A stretch of 64,000 nucleotides of DNA from Harmonia axyridis (GCF_914767665.1 NC_059505.1:39367506-39431505); one strand, 5' to 3'. Positions 36,961 to 49,130 are shown, counted from the stretch's first letter. Notes: generated by a model from the sequence alone, not told the origin. Made by a program: numbers and translations.

Positions 36961-37991
36961 TAATATCATATCTTTCACGAATATTTGTGCATGAGAAAGC
37001 TGTGTGCAAAATGGATGCCGCGCGAGCTGAGAATCATTAACACGTTGTTGCTATTGATCGATTGTGTTTGAAGCTGTTTAAGTGCAATAAACCTGAATTT
37101 TTGTGTCGATATGTAACAATGGATGAAATATGGCTCCATCATTTCACACCGGAGTCCAATCGACAGTCAACTGAGTGGACTACACACGATGAACCGAATC
37201 CAAAGCGAGGAAAAACACAACAGTCAGCTGGCAAGGTTATGGCATCAGTATTCTGGGATGCGCAAGGTATAATATTCATTGATTACCTCCAAAAGGGCCA
37301 GACCATCAACAGCAATTATTATATAGCATTATTGGATAGTTTAAAGGATGTAACAGTTAAAAAACTGCCCCATTTGAAAAAAAAAGGTGCTGTTCCATCA
37401 AGACAAAGCGCCGTGTCACAACTCAATGAAAACAATGTCAAAATTGCATGAATTGGGTCTCGAATTGCTTCTGCATCCACCGTATTCGCCAGATCTGGCC
37501 CCCAGCGACTTTTTCCTGTTCTCAGACCTCAAAAGAATGCCCGCAGGAAAGAAATTTACCGCCAATGAAGAAGTAATCGCCGAAACTGAGGCCTATTTTG
37601 AAGCGAAAGACAAATCGTACCACAAAAATGTTATCGAAAAGTTGTAAGATCGCAATAATCGCTGTATCGCCCTCGAAGGCAACTATGTTGAATAATAATA
37701 TCGAATTTTGACAAAAAATGTGTTTTACCATGGTAGACCGGGGACTTTTCAATTGACCTGTTACATCAAGTAGGTTTATGAAATGAGCAAACGGTTTATA
37801 TCCGAATTTTATTAAAAACAACACTTATAACTAACAGAGAACTCTAATTCCTCTTGGCGTAAAACACACATAACAGAAACCACACACATCCGCATATGAG
37901 AAAAGTAAAGCAAACGCTCATCTTCACTTCTCTCTACCTACAGTATAACCTGTCGTAATAAAAGACCAAAAATTTCATCAATTTATTGAGC

Positions 37992-40900
37992 TCATTCAGC
38001 TTTCACGGTTTCGTCGAAACCAACACTCTTTGGCCTCCTCAATACCCGTCTGTTTTTCTGCGCGCCACTTTTGAACGATGGCTTCAGCTTGAGGTTTGTC
38101 GTTTTCTCCGAAAAGTCAAAACAGTTCTGTTCGGGGTTTCTCATCGGAGTAGGGGGCGCTATGGTCTGGATGTCCTGGCTGCTGTCCCTCTCCAAGTGCA
38201 CCCTCTCTTTTTCGATCGTTTTCAGAACTTTGATTGTGTATTCGCAAGGGTAGGTGATGGCTTCTAGCACCTTGGTGTTGTACCAGGCCTGCTTCAAGAA
38301 CATGATGGTCTGGCTCTTCGGCCCTATCTTCTTGCTCTTCTTCGCCATCTCCATGAACTGGTTTATGAAGAATTCGAGGACGTTGGTTTGGGTCATGACG
38401 CTTATATTTGAGTAGGACACCTGGAAGAAGGAATGGTACTGAATCAATTGACACCACTCCTGGTTCAAAATTAGAAAATGCCAAACGATAGGCAAGATGA
38501 CAGTAACTGAAAATCACTAAACTTTTCTAATAATTCGATGAAACTTGTGCCAAAGAACACGAAACAAGCGTTTGTTGCGAGATAAATCATTATTTTCATA
38601 AAATAAAATTACAAAATTCAAATGTCCGCCATGATATGTTGAACACCAATCAGAGCGAATGACGTCACGTAGTACTAGTTAGGATATGCTAGAACAGGCT
38701 ACAAGCTGCGATGACACTTTTGCCTACTGAAAGGGTGTTTTTTTTTAGAGCTGTAGAACTTTAAATTGCAATAAAACAATGATGGATTATTCGATTGACA
38801 TGAATTTTATTTATCAGCAAGATAATCTTGTGGCATTACATTTTAAATATGATTTCTGGCATATGACCGCCACGGCTGGCTTGGATGTGGTCCAATCTGG
38901 ACATCTAATTTTCGATGACTTTTTCCAACATTTGTGGCCGTATATCGGCAATAACACGACGAATGTTGTCTTGCAAATGGTCAAGATTTGTTGCTTATCC
39001 GCATAGACCAATGACTTTACATAGCCCCACAGAAAGTAGTCTAGCGGTGTTAAATCACAAGATCTTGGAGGCCAATTCACAGGTCCAAAACGTGAAATCA
39101 GGCGGTCACCAAACGTGTCTTTCAATAAATCGATTGTGGCACGAGCTGTGTGACCAGTTGCGCCGTCTTGTTGGAACCACAGCTCCTGGACATCATGGTT
39201 GTTCAATTCAGGAATGAAAAAGTTAGTAATCGTGGCTCTATACCGATCACCATTGACTGTAACGTTCTGGCCATCATCGTTTTTGAAGAAGTACCAATGA
39301 TTCCACCAGCCCATAAACACCAAACAGTCAGTTTCTCTGGATGTAACGGTGTTTCGACATACACTTGAGGATTAGCTTCACTCCAAATGCAGCAGTTTTG
39401 TTTGTTGACGTAGCCATTCAACCAGAAGTGCGCTTCATCGCTAAACAAAATAAAATGGACGTAGTGCGCGATACGTATTCCGCACAGAACCATTATTTTC
39501 GAAATGAAATTGCACTATTTGCAAGCGTTGTTCAGGCGTGAGTCTATCACTGATGAATTGCCAAACCTAACTGAGAATAAATCACTTGACATCTGTTAAA
39601 TCGGTCGCCATCTTTAACAGTAATGCCAACTTAAAGTTATATACCTCGAAAAAAAAACACCTGTTATATGCAGAAAGACGTTATTCCTGGTAATAATATT
39701 CGTTTCTGAACATTATAAGATAGTTTTCAAAAATTTGTCATCTTGCCTATTGAGCCAATTGCTTACCTTCAGATCGTCAACAACTTCTGCGTTCTTCTCC
39801 TTCTCTTTCTCCTCCATCTGCCTGTGCTGATCCAACACCGCCATCCTGTTTTTCTTCTCCCTCTTCTTTTTCAGTTTTTCATCTTTGATTTTTTTCTTTT
39901 TGGTGGTGGCCGGTCTCGATAATCCTATCGGATACAGTGACGTCCTCTTGTTCTGCGTCTCGATGCCGGAGCGTCGTTGTCTACGCGGGTTGGCAGCCCT
40001 CTTGTCGGCTTGCAGGATCCTCTGGAGCTTATCCAGATCTGGCGATGGGTAGAAGTCTGAATGCACGTATCTGAAGAAAAGAAGTGATTGATAATTCACC
40101 ATTTTTTGAATTCGTGAGTAAAAATTGGCCAAGCAGAAAGGGAAATATTGAGGTCCCGGTAATTAAACTCTTGTGCATGAACAAGGCACGCCCTATATAC
40201 GAAAGGAAGTAAATTCCTATTCAGAAACTTTCGACACAACCTGAATAACTATACAAAATTTCATCGATATGTCGTGGTGAAACGTGAAATATTTAGGTTA
40301 TTTTTTATGGGATTAACAACATCCTAAATTGGATAACTTTACCAAATGGGAAATTCTTCCCAATTTGGGTTTTTACGGCAAATGTAAATTTAATCTTATG
40401 AGTTTAATTTTAGATTTCCTTGGGTAGTTGCAGAAATTATTTGAGTTCATTCTTCAAAAATGGTTATATCGCTTCGTTACGGCTGCACAAAGTGACAACA
40501 GCGCCTTGTAAGATATAGATATAGCTTGACAAGTACATCCAATCGAAGGCAAAATATGAGATATGAGATGACAGATATGAAGTATTTTCTCTTTTGTCTC
40601 TATTCTGTTGTCGTTGGCTCCTACATTAACCTTATCAAATTATAGCTATCATATGTATCAAATTCCTCAAAAAACTGTGATTATTTCCTCAAACTTCGGC
40701 GCGAGTTTATCATATCTGTCACCAAAACAACCGCACTTTTACTCTGCTTGAGTTCGGTAACCACTCAGAGCAATAAACATAGATAGAAGGGGAGTATATA
40801 TTATTTTCAGTAAGCAAATTTTGTCCCCAACATGAACTATCAAATTTGACATGAAGCGCGTGGAAATGAAAACATGTCAGTGATACGATATTCCATTCAA

Positions 40901-43900
40901 TTCGCTAGTTTCTCCACAAAGGACGCACTTCTTATGTCCCATCGTGAATCAATGTTTCATATTAACTGAAAATATATCGAAATAAATACCTAAATATATC
41001 AGAAATTCGGAAAACAAACTTCAAGCGCGCCAAACGACGTGCAACAACAGATGACATTAGGAGAGCAAAAGTTGCCAAACCTTGGATTTCAGCAGGTAGA
41101 TACAGAAAATAATAAATATTCTGCTCATTATAAATTCGACAATTAGACAAAATATCGGATTCCAAATATTCAATTCAGCATATTTAATCAGAAATTACTC
41201 AAATAAAAATATGTAATTCAATATAATATACATTCACAACAATATAGTGAAATTGTAGATTTGAAAATATATCACAATCCGACAACGTAATCTAACCATG
41301 TTGGGGACATGTAAAAATAACGTATACTCCCTTTATCGGCTCTATCTATGTTTATTACCCCATGTGTAGCCACTTCCACTAGTCCTATTATTTTCAATTT
41401 AATTTTCAGATTATTGTTTATGAACATTTTCCATGACTCTGACACCCAAAGATTTTATAATTTTAATTATCAAACAAATACGCTCTATTAGTGATGACGT
41501 CACACACCGCCATTTCAGTTCTCCTGTCAGTGTTCGGAATCCAAACAAACAAATTGTCATTCAAATTAGTACGTTGGCTTATTTTGATAAATAAGATTAT
41601 TTAAGGAACGATTTTACTATTAATTGATAGACAGAAGGAACGAGATTAATGCCAGTAAGTTCGAACTTGAAGTTCAACTAATAAACATGGCTTTTTACAA
41701 AATCTGGGGAATGATACAGGATTCAAATTTACTGGTATTAACCTCGTTCCTTCTGTCTATCAATTAATACTGAAATCGTTCCTCAAATACTCTTATTTAT
41801 GAAAATAAGCCAATTCCTTCAACGACACCGTACTAATTCGAATGACAATTTATTTGTTTGGATTCCGAACAGGAGAACCAAAAATGGCGGTGTGTGACGT
41901 CACACTAATAAAGCGTGTACCCATCAGAGAAATTAAGAACTTTTAGTTGTTTACAAATTACAATAGATTAACCATTAATAACCTCCAAACTTCTGTCAAG
42001 GCAAGATTTTATTGACCAATGACAAGACGTGGCAAGCGGTCCACAAATACTAAGCAGGTTACCGCTAGTAACCGCCCTGAAATTCTCGGCGATACCATAG
42101 TATAGCCCAGCCATACTTAACCTTTTTGCACCTCGGGCCGCATAATTGCTACTGTTCATTCTTGCGGGCCGCAGTAATTTACCTAGTTGTAAAACTAGCT
42201 TTAGTCCGCGCGGTTTTCATTTATCGCGCATAATCAAAACTTTTTTTTAAATCGGTTACAAAGTAGCCTTAGTCCTACTAGTTCCTGTCTGTGAACCAAA
42301 TTTTATCAAAATCGATTCAGTGATTTATGCGTCAAAGCGTAACAGACAGGCAGATTACGTTTTTCGCATTTGTAATATTAGTAGGGAAGTGCGAAAATAA
42401 AAATATACAGGGTGTTAGGGAAACGCCCCCAACAACGAAAACAGGGGATACTATTGACGATTTTAAGAAAATTGGAATAATTTTTGTATTTTGGTAGGTA
42501 CCATGATTTCTGAACTCTTTTATTAGCATAATTCACTCAATAATGCTAATAAGAGGTTTTAAAAATCATAGTACTGACCAAAAAAAAAAAATTACACAAT
42601 AATATGACAATTTAACTGTATAATCAGCTAAAAAAACGCACCCAAGAATCCATAGAAACGAAAACTCCAAGAGCAAAAAAGTGAGATAAGGCAATCTCGC
42701 TAAAAAGATTAAGTATAGTATGTACATAAAGAATCCATTGTTTATATTATGGATATAGTGTTCTGTGTGTACGCAATAAGGGAGAAAACAAAGTAAATGA
42801 GTAAATATTGATACCGTTATTTTTGCGTAATTTCGAAACTTTATTTGTGATACTATTGTGAAAATTGTAAGACTGGACTAGGCCGTTGCTCGGGCCGCAT
42901 AAAAAGGGGCAAAGGGCCGCTTGCGGCCCGCGGCCCGCACGTTGAGTATGGCTGGTATAGCCTTATACTATGGCGATACCTACCTCAGGTTCTTCAGCGC
43001 GCTGATGATGTGCGCCACAGGGAACTGCAGCACCTCGTGGAAGGTCTTCTGCGCGAACTGCAGGTACTTGCTGGGTATGTCCTCGAAGCCGTTCTTCTTC
43101 CTGATGAAGTAATCGCGGATCTTGCTCCTGGACAGGCCGTCGTTCAGATCTTCGATCACGTTCAGCAGCTTGCGTCCCAGACGGTGCTCAGGCCAGTTCC
43201 GGGAGTCCGTCTCGCACTCCCAGAACATGTGGGTGCGTATGTGCTCTATGAGGAGGCCGTGGACGGTGGTCACCTTCTCCACGTAGCTCTTGTACAGGGC
43301 CAGGAGGAAGACGTAGCAGCGCACCTGGGGGTGCGTCATGCGCACCTCCAGGTAGCGAGTGGCCTTGGGGAAGTGGATCTCCCACTCGATGTCGCTGTTC
43401 TCGTTCTCGCCTTTCTTCATCACGAAACCTGCAAGTTTCAAAGAGGTTATGAAGGTGTCTGGTTTATCAAGCAATTGATCGTGTTTGGTTTGTCGCCAAT
43501 TCCAGAAATATAAAAGGCAATGGTACTTGATTTTCACAGGATTTTGGAAACTTTTTTATCCAAAACTAAAACCAACTAATGCTAACGTTTCGCGGATATA
43601 TTTCCACTTCTTCAGGGCAAAGTTGAAACTTTTTTTTTCCACATAAGTTTCAACTTTGCCCTGAAGAATTGGAAATATATCCGCGAAACGTTGGCATTAG
43701 TTGGTTTTAGTTTTGGATAACCCACTTTCCTAAAATCCTGTGAAAATCAAGTACAATATGACCTCACAAGGAAATGAATCTTCAGACCCTAAAAGGCAAT
43801 CCTTGTATCCATAAGTTTGATACCTAATCATCTCTTGAATATTAGGAGTGCAGTAGATGGCTGTAGCCGTAAGTGGTAGTCGAAATAAATAGATCGTAGA

Positions 43901-46900
43901 TGTCATACAATAAGCTTGGGTATTTGTAAACACAACGCCATCGTAATATTAGTCGATTTGTGTATGCATCATAAAGTAATTCTCGATTAAACATGTCAGC
44001 TTACGAGCCAAATTCTCGTCATTTGCGGGAGATTTTAATTTTCTGTTTCAATATGAGTAAATCTGCAGCTGAGGCTCATCGAATACTCTCAAGTACCAAT
44101 AGTGACGCCGCTATTAGTGAAAGAACGTACCGAGAATGGTTTCAACGCTTCAAGAACGGTGAATTTGACGTCGAAGACCAGCATGGCGGCGAAAGAGAAA
44201 AGGTTTTCGAAGGTGCAGAATTGGAGGCATTATTTGATCAAGACTCGTGTCAAACGCAACAAGAATCGGCAAGATCATTGGGAGTGACGCAACAAGCCAT
44301 TTCAAAACGCCTGAAAGTTATAGGAATGATTCAGAAACTAGGAAATTGGGTACCGTACGAGTTGAAGCCGAGATATGTTGAACGGCGTTTGTTTGCTTGT
44401 GAACAGCTGCTTGCAAGGCAAAAACGGAAGAGATTTCTGCATCGCATTATGACTGGAGACGTGAAATGGGTTCATTACGACAATCCCAAGAGCAGAAAAT
44501 CATGTGGATTAATGGGAAATTCACGGTTCCAAGGTCTTGCTAAGTATTTGGTGGGACCAGCTCGGCGTTCTGTATTATGAGTTATTAAAACCGACTGAAA
44601 CAATCGCAGGTGATTGTTATCGAACGCAATTAATACGTTTGAGCCGAGCATTGAAAGAAAAACGGCCGCAATACAACGGAACACATGATTAAGTGATTTT
44701 ACAGCATGACAATGCTGGACCCCATGTTGCGAAAGTGGTCAAGACATACTTGGAAACGTTGAAATGGGAAGTCCTACCCCAACCCACATGATGAATTATG
44801 TCGAAATCAACTGATCTTTTGTCAATCTTATTTAAATCAGGCTGAATCCTTGGTCGATCTCCACAAAACTTATTCAAGAGGTGATGGACACACCAGTACT
44901 CATAGACATCTTAGCATCACCTAGTCTACCAACTAACTAAAAAAGATCATTCCAAAACCCACTCACCTTTAGGTATGGCCACGCATTTGAGCGTCGCCAG
45001 CTCCTTGACCATATCCTTGGTAGGCCACTTGTACACCACACTGTACTTCTGATCTATAATGGTCCTTCTATCCGTCCTGTACAGATACTCAGTGGCCTGA
45101 ACGGGCCAATCGATGGCCACCGCTGGGATCACCCTGCACGGCACGTTCTCGCCTCCAGGCAACTTCTTATCGCACAAGATATAACCGGGGACAGCCTGCG
45201 CAGACTCCAGCACCACGTCCCCCCCTGCCAAGATTTTCCCCGATAAATCTGGAAAGATGCGGTTCTGGAAGTACTGCATGAACCCCTTGGAGCTCAGGTA
45301 TGTCACGTCTTCGTACAGTTGCGAGTTCCTCCGCTGCTGCTGCTCCTCTTCCTCCTCCTCATCGTAGTCATCGTCGTCATCGCTATCTAGCTCCTCCTCG
45401 TCCTCGTCTTCATCCTCGTCGTCGCTGCTACTGTCGTCTTCACCGGCCGTTATCCATCTCTTACGCTTGACGAAGCAAGCTTCGGGCAGGGTGTCGCGCC
45501 TGCGTTCGGACTCGGAGTTGCGGACAATGTGTAGATTTCTGGGTGTCTTGAAGGCCGTTATGGTGGAGTATTCGTCGCTCTGTTCCTCTAACACCGGGCC
45601 AGCGGAGGAGGAAGATTCAGAGGTGCTTGTACTCGTAGAGTCGACGCTGAGTCTCCTCTCTTCGAATTGTGCTGGGTCCATTTTGGACGCTTTGTTCTCT
45701 ATGACTCTGAGTTTAAGAAAACCTGCAATATTGTTAGATTTATTTAGTAAGGGCTAATAAAAAGGCTTAATTAATCTTTCACATCAAACTCTTAGAGTAA
45801 ACCGGTCATTTCTGATGGCCTCGTGTAAATGTATAGCGAGTGACATCAGACGAATTTTACACATTACTCCTTGTCTTGACTATTATACGGATGACCGGAA
45901 CCAATTTGTAGATAATAAAAGACAATGACTCTCAAATAGAGTAGTGTCAATAAGGAATGAACGATTTACATGAGGTATGCGAGTACACATTCACACGAAA
46001 GTCAATATTGAGCAAATTACCCAAGATAGGTCATTAAATGCACTCGTGTAAATTGTCATGAATAGATTACACGAGGAACAATTAGGATGACCTATTGATG
46101 AGGCCTACCAGAGAGCCTCTTAAGAATGTTTCATAATGAACACTTAATACGAGTTCATCGAAACGAACTTGTGTAAATGATTTATAATAATCGACTTACA
46201 CGAGCCAATTTGACAGGCTATTTCACGAAGATTCTGAATAGTTCATCAAAAAGGGGGTTTTTACGAACGTTTACACGAGCATATCCCAAACATACTCGTG
46301 TAAATGTCAATTTTTCACATTTTTTTTAGAACATTTAGACATTTTTTGCGAACGTCTTATAATAAACGGCATTTACACGAGTCCATTTCGGATGGACTTG
46401 TGTAAATGCTGATTATAATCAACTTACACGAGTCCATTTGACGAGCCATTTTACAAAGATTATTCCAGGTTCGTAAACGTGTAATAACAAACCGTTACGA
46501 AGTTACATCCGTAACGGACTCGTGTAAACGTTGTTGAGCAAATACCAGAAAAGCATTACCGTATCTCGGCTCGTTCTTCTTCCGGACGTAGGAGGTCGTC
46601 TGTCCTCCTCCTTCGGCGATCACCAGGTCGTCGTCTTTCTCCTCGATTTCTACCCGACACCCGGGGAGGTCTATGTTCGTGTACAGTCCCCGGTCCACGG
46701 CGTCCTTCACCTCGATGTTTTCGTTGACCACGTAGACCGTGTGATGGGCGAGTCGCTCGAAGCCTCGAACCTCTGGGTCCGGACCTCGGAATCTGACGTT
46801 CTCCTGGATCTTGTCCAGGAGGGTGTCGGGCATTATGCAAGACTTGACCTCCTTCTCCAGTTCGGCGTTCAGGTCGGTCTCTTCCTTGGGCACGACGGTG

Positions 46901-47758
46901 TTGGAGAAGTCGTAGAGGTCCCTGGAAGTTGGATTAGGGAGTGTATGGGATAGAAGTTGGGTTTGGCGAGGTGTTTGAGCTCGATGTGGTGCCGTTAGGT
47001 TTGAATGAGGATGAAGAAGATGTGTTTCATACTGGGAAAACTCATCATTGACCCCTGCCTTGTACACCTCCATCTCCATAGCGGAGAATGTTCAGGTGAA
47101 AAACAGACTATAAAGCCCATATGTTATAAAGAAAAGATGCTTAATTATTGTTGATTAAAATGTTTTAATGAGCTATTTTCTGTTATTTAAGAAAAAGTTT
47201 GTTTATTATTGAAGGAAATATCCAAAAATGTTTTATAGATTTATCCTTTTGTCATAATTGAGAAATTTTTCTGACGATAATTTGCGAAAAATAACGAGAT
47301 AATAACGATGGTAGAAGAAGAGTTTTAAAAAAAAATCACCTATTTGTTTTTTTTCGTGATTTTGTCAACATTATAGAAAGCTATATTCTGTACATGAGCC
47401 TGATCATTTTGTAATATAATTATAGAGATAATTCGCATTGTACTCTCAAATGGGACTAATAATTGACGATGATGAAATATCCCAGTCAAAATAGCGATCT
47501 ATCTAAAGGTCACCACACACCGAATGTCAAATACCGAACCCGAAATACTCACCTCTCGAAGTTCCTGAAGAACACCACGCACATCAACAGATTGTCCAAA
47601 ATGAACCTTTCCGGACGCGTTCTGAGCTCGTTCAGCATGTTGCTGATCTCCTGAGCGTCGTACTTGTCCTCGCTCTCCACTATTTCACTGCCCGAAGCGG
47701 TGGCGTCGATTACCGGTATCGCGACGTCGTCGACGCCCTTGCTCGATTTTCCACCCAT
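37992..47758 (-). CDS. Mab-21-domain protein with acidic insert
   Basis: Six exons: 47758-47553, 46921-46560, 45722-44967, 43428-42984, 40070-39767 and 38420-37992, totalling 2502 nt and 833 residues. The start MGGKSSKG fits the N-myristoylation pattern, glycine at 2 and serine at 6. Exon 3 carries a serine-rich stretch and about 40 residues of almost pure Asp/Glu. The Mab-21 C-terminal helical half is clear in exon 4: RCYVFLLALYKSYVEK, IEHIRTHMFWECETDSRNWP and LGRKLLNVIEDL, ending in FPVAHIISALKNLR. Exons 5 and 6 add a lysine-rich coiled tail. The nucleotidyltransferase signature (GS motif plus paired acidic residues) of cGAS-like enzymes was not found, so catalysis is doubtful. Exon 4 is strikingly GC-rich compared with its AT-rich introns. 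The biological role is unknown to me. Confidence 0.8.
38731..39664 (-). mobile_element. rosa-type (DD41D) mariner, deleted copy C
   Basis: Ends AAGGGTGTTTTTTTTT and AAAAAAAAACACCT are present. The minus strand keeps LQIVQFHFENN through a short stretch, then jumps to [17 protein letters not shown]. The catalytic blocks [14 protein letters not shown] and [11 protein letters not shown] follow. A one-base deletion near 39315 breaks the frame. The deletion junction is the same as in copy D at 51682. It lies in the last intron of the Mab-21 gene. Confidence 0.9.
40764..41360. mobile_element. MITE family A, copy 2
   Basis: This copy matches 18664-19250 over almost its full length. Its ends are clearer: AATAAACATAGATAGA on the left and TCTATCTATGTTTATT on the right are inverted repeats, with GGGAGTATA just inside each. 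It is non-coding. It lies in intron 4 of the Mab-21 gene. Confidence 0.8.
41481..41915. mobile_element. Foldback MITE family B, copy 1
   Basis: Bounded by CGCTCTATTAGTG and CACTAATAAAGCG, with TA next to the left end. Nearly the whole element is an inverted repeat of about 190-bp arms around a centre of about 70 bp that contains CTTGAAGTTCAACTAATAAA. Close copies lie at 57864-58315 and 62637-63093. There is no coding capacity. TIR and TA fit a Tc1/mariner-type MITE. Confidence 0.88.
42108..42954. mobile_element. Non-autonomous hAT element with 8-bp target duplication
   Basis: The termini CAGCCATACTTAAC and GTTGAGTATGGCTG are inverted repeats. GTATAGCC stands directly outside both ends (42100-42107 and 42955-42962), which is an 8-bp target duplication as made by hAT transposases. 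Both subterminal regions are rich in CGGGCCGCA words. No transposase remains. The element starts only about 20 bp inside the intron after the Mab-21 gene exon ending at 42984. Confidence 0.88.
43523..43754. repeat. 231-bp foldback sequence
   Basis: The arms of about 105 bases, 43523-43630 and 43647-43754, are near-perfect inverted copies. Both contain CTAATGCYAACGTTTCGCGG-type sequence and TTCAACTTTGCCCTGAAGAA or its complement. A T-rich spacer of about 16 bases separates them. It lies just inside the intron downstream of exon 4 of the Mab-21 gene. Confidence 0.9.
43950..44790 (+). mobile_element. Mos1-like (mauritiana-type) mariner, truncated
   Basis: A frame from ATG 43993 to 44580 encodes a mariner transposase N-terminus (LIFCFNMSKSAAEAHRILSS, REWFQRFKNGEFDVED, TQQAISKRLKVIGMIQK, LHRIMTGDVKWVHYD). 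A frameshift near 44540 breaks it. A second piece continues to HDNAGPH and TLKWEVLPQP near 44785, then the 3' end is lost. The last catalytic aspartate and the right end are missing. It lies in intron 3 of the Mab-21 gene, opposite in strand. Confidence 0.9.
44790..44935 (-). mobile_element. LINE C-terminal fragment
   Basis: The minus strand reads YEYWCVHHLLNKFCGDRPR, which matches the C-terminal part of the LINE at 23121 (KHWCAHLLLKN). The fragment is short and directly follows the broken mariner, so it may mark the insertion that truncated it. Confidence 0.4.
45815..46535. repeat. Intronic array of TTTACACGAG / CTCGTGTAAA words
   Basis: At least eleven copies of the 10-base word or close variants occur, in both orientations, near 45822, 46023, 46068, 46164, 46195, 46272, 46300, 46372, 46406, 46425 and 46520. 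Several pairs form small hairpins, for example ATTTACACGAGTCCATTT facing its complement at 46369-46415. The spacing is irregular, about 30-100 bp. It fills intron 2 of the Mab-21 gene, right up to the donor side. Confidence 0.85.
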
Positions 47759-48387
47759 GACGTTAGATCGGGACGATCGGCAGTCCTTGCGTCTCAACCA
47801 AACCGCGGCCGATCTTTGACTTGACACAACGAATATTCGCGGATATTATGATCGATTTATCTCGAGGTTGGCCACGATTACGACTTACAGGTATCTATAT
47901 GACTATCTTATCTAGCCATTTTGAAGCGGGTTGATGTAATCGCGAAATAATTTTTTTTTTCTCGACGTGAATTCCCCAGCGAAAAAAACGTAATCTCTAG
48001 TATTAATCCGGGGATTATGGCTGAATCTGTATTTTTCCGAGGACCAAACAATGAGGATGTTTTCGTGAAAATATTGAGAAAAATCGGGAAATGAAGAATT
48101 TCAATTGTGCAGTTGAGATTGCAGATAATCGATAAGTTTAGAACATTTTAGAATATGCATTCGTAGAAACTTTAACTCGGTGTATTAATAAGAGTGCGAG
48201 ATTCAAAGGTTCCGTTTTTTTATTTTCAATTCGCAGTATATAGGGTGTTACCAAATAAGTGCGAATATTTTAGGAAGTGAATCTTTGTCGAAAATTAAAG
48301 GGAGTGTCTTATATAAACTTTTTAAATCTTGCCTTGAAAAGTTACACGCTTTCAAAAATGTGAAACATTTTCTTCAATTTTTGCTCT

Positions 48388-49130
48388 ACAGGGTGTTCCT
48401 GAATTGGTACAAACAATATTGATAGACTCCTCGGATCATTTCAAGGGAAAAACGCTTTGTTTTCGAGATACAGGTTGCTAAATTTTTATTCTGTTCAAGT
48501 TTTTTTATCATAGCACCTTCTCTTCACAAGATATTTAACTTTAATATGGCGAAGATATTCCAAATTAAACTTTTCATCATGTGATACGCTAATTTTGAAT
48601 GCGAATCTACAGAGTGATATTTTTTCTGGAACAGTGCCTGCTTCTTTCCTGCAGACCTTTGTTTTTGGTGGACCGATACTATTTTAGAAAAAAGCAAAAA
48701 GAAAATGCCGTAGTGCACTTTTCGGTTTCTTGTAGTTTTGTCGTATCTGCTACCATAGTATAAAGAATCCTTTCTCTATATATGCTGCTATAGTATGCTG
48801 CTACCAATTTTGAGAAAAATTCCAAACAATTCTCTTAGAAAAATCCAGATTATTTGTTATAAAGATCCAGTTAGTAAGCTGGGATGAATGAACTCATCAT
48901 AAAACTTTGGTACTTATTTACCCAATATGTAGCGAAGATTATTGAATATTCGATAAATTGATATAATCATCACAATAAAGTAGGACTACAAGAAACACCC
49001 TGTAATACAAAAACAAAGCGCTTACAGGACCATGTTCATAGGAATTTTTTTAATTAAATTACACAAGGAATCTTTAATTTTCCTTTTTACCCCCAATTTA
49101 GGAACACTCTATATAACAATAGGTATTAAC
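48388..49130. repeat. Dispersed repeat R3, copy 2
   Basis: The best-preserved copy: it starts CAGGGTGTTCCTGAATTGG and ends CCCAATTTAGGAACACTC, forming inverted termini. The internal words are shared with 23424-24066 and 62076-62590. Just upstream, at 48241, GGGTGTTACCAAATAAGTGC resembles the left end of the element at 59711. No coding frame is present. Confidence 0.7.

Larger units (their letters stand above)
35793..37762 (+). mobile_element. mariner (DD34D) with nested insertions
   Basis: The same element as at 24789. The left end begins TTAGGCCAATTGAAAAGTCC near 35793 and the right end finishes near 37762. The transposase is split: an N-terminal piece at 35970-36100, a middle piece at 37062-37370 (FLCRYVTMDEIWLHHFTPES) and a C-terminal piece at 37387-37647 with YSPDLAPSDFFLF. 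Mariner sequence stops after GACATTGTGAAGATATC (36240) and resumes at ATCTGAACGTGTACATCA (about 36711). It is interrupted again at 36729-36960. Stops and frameshifts abound. Confidence 0.92.

Noticed and set aside
36587..37009. Cysteine- and histidine-rich frame of 140 codons
   Set aside because: It spans the Harbinger-like MITE and its flanks; the residue pattern comes from internal direct repeats.
43010..43513. 167-codon plus-strand frame opposite Mab-21 gene exon 4
   Set aside because: It is an antisense shadow of a GC-rich exon; the minus frame has the Mab-21 motifs and correct splice sites.
46531..46953. 140-codon plus-strand frame and an arginine-rich 94-codon minus frame
   Set aside because: Both are alternative frames of Mab-21 gene exon 2, which has in-phase splice sites in the frame chosen.
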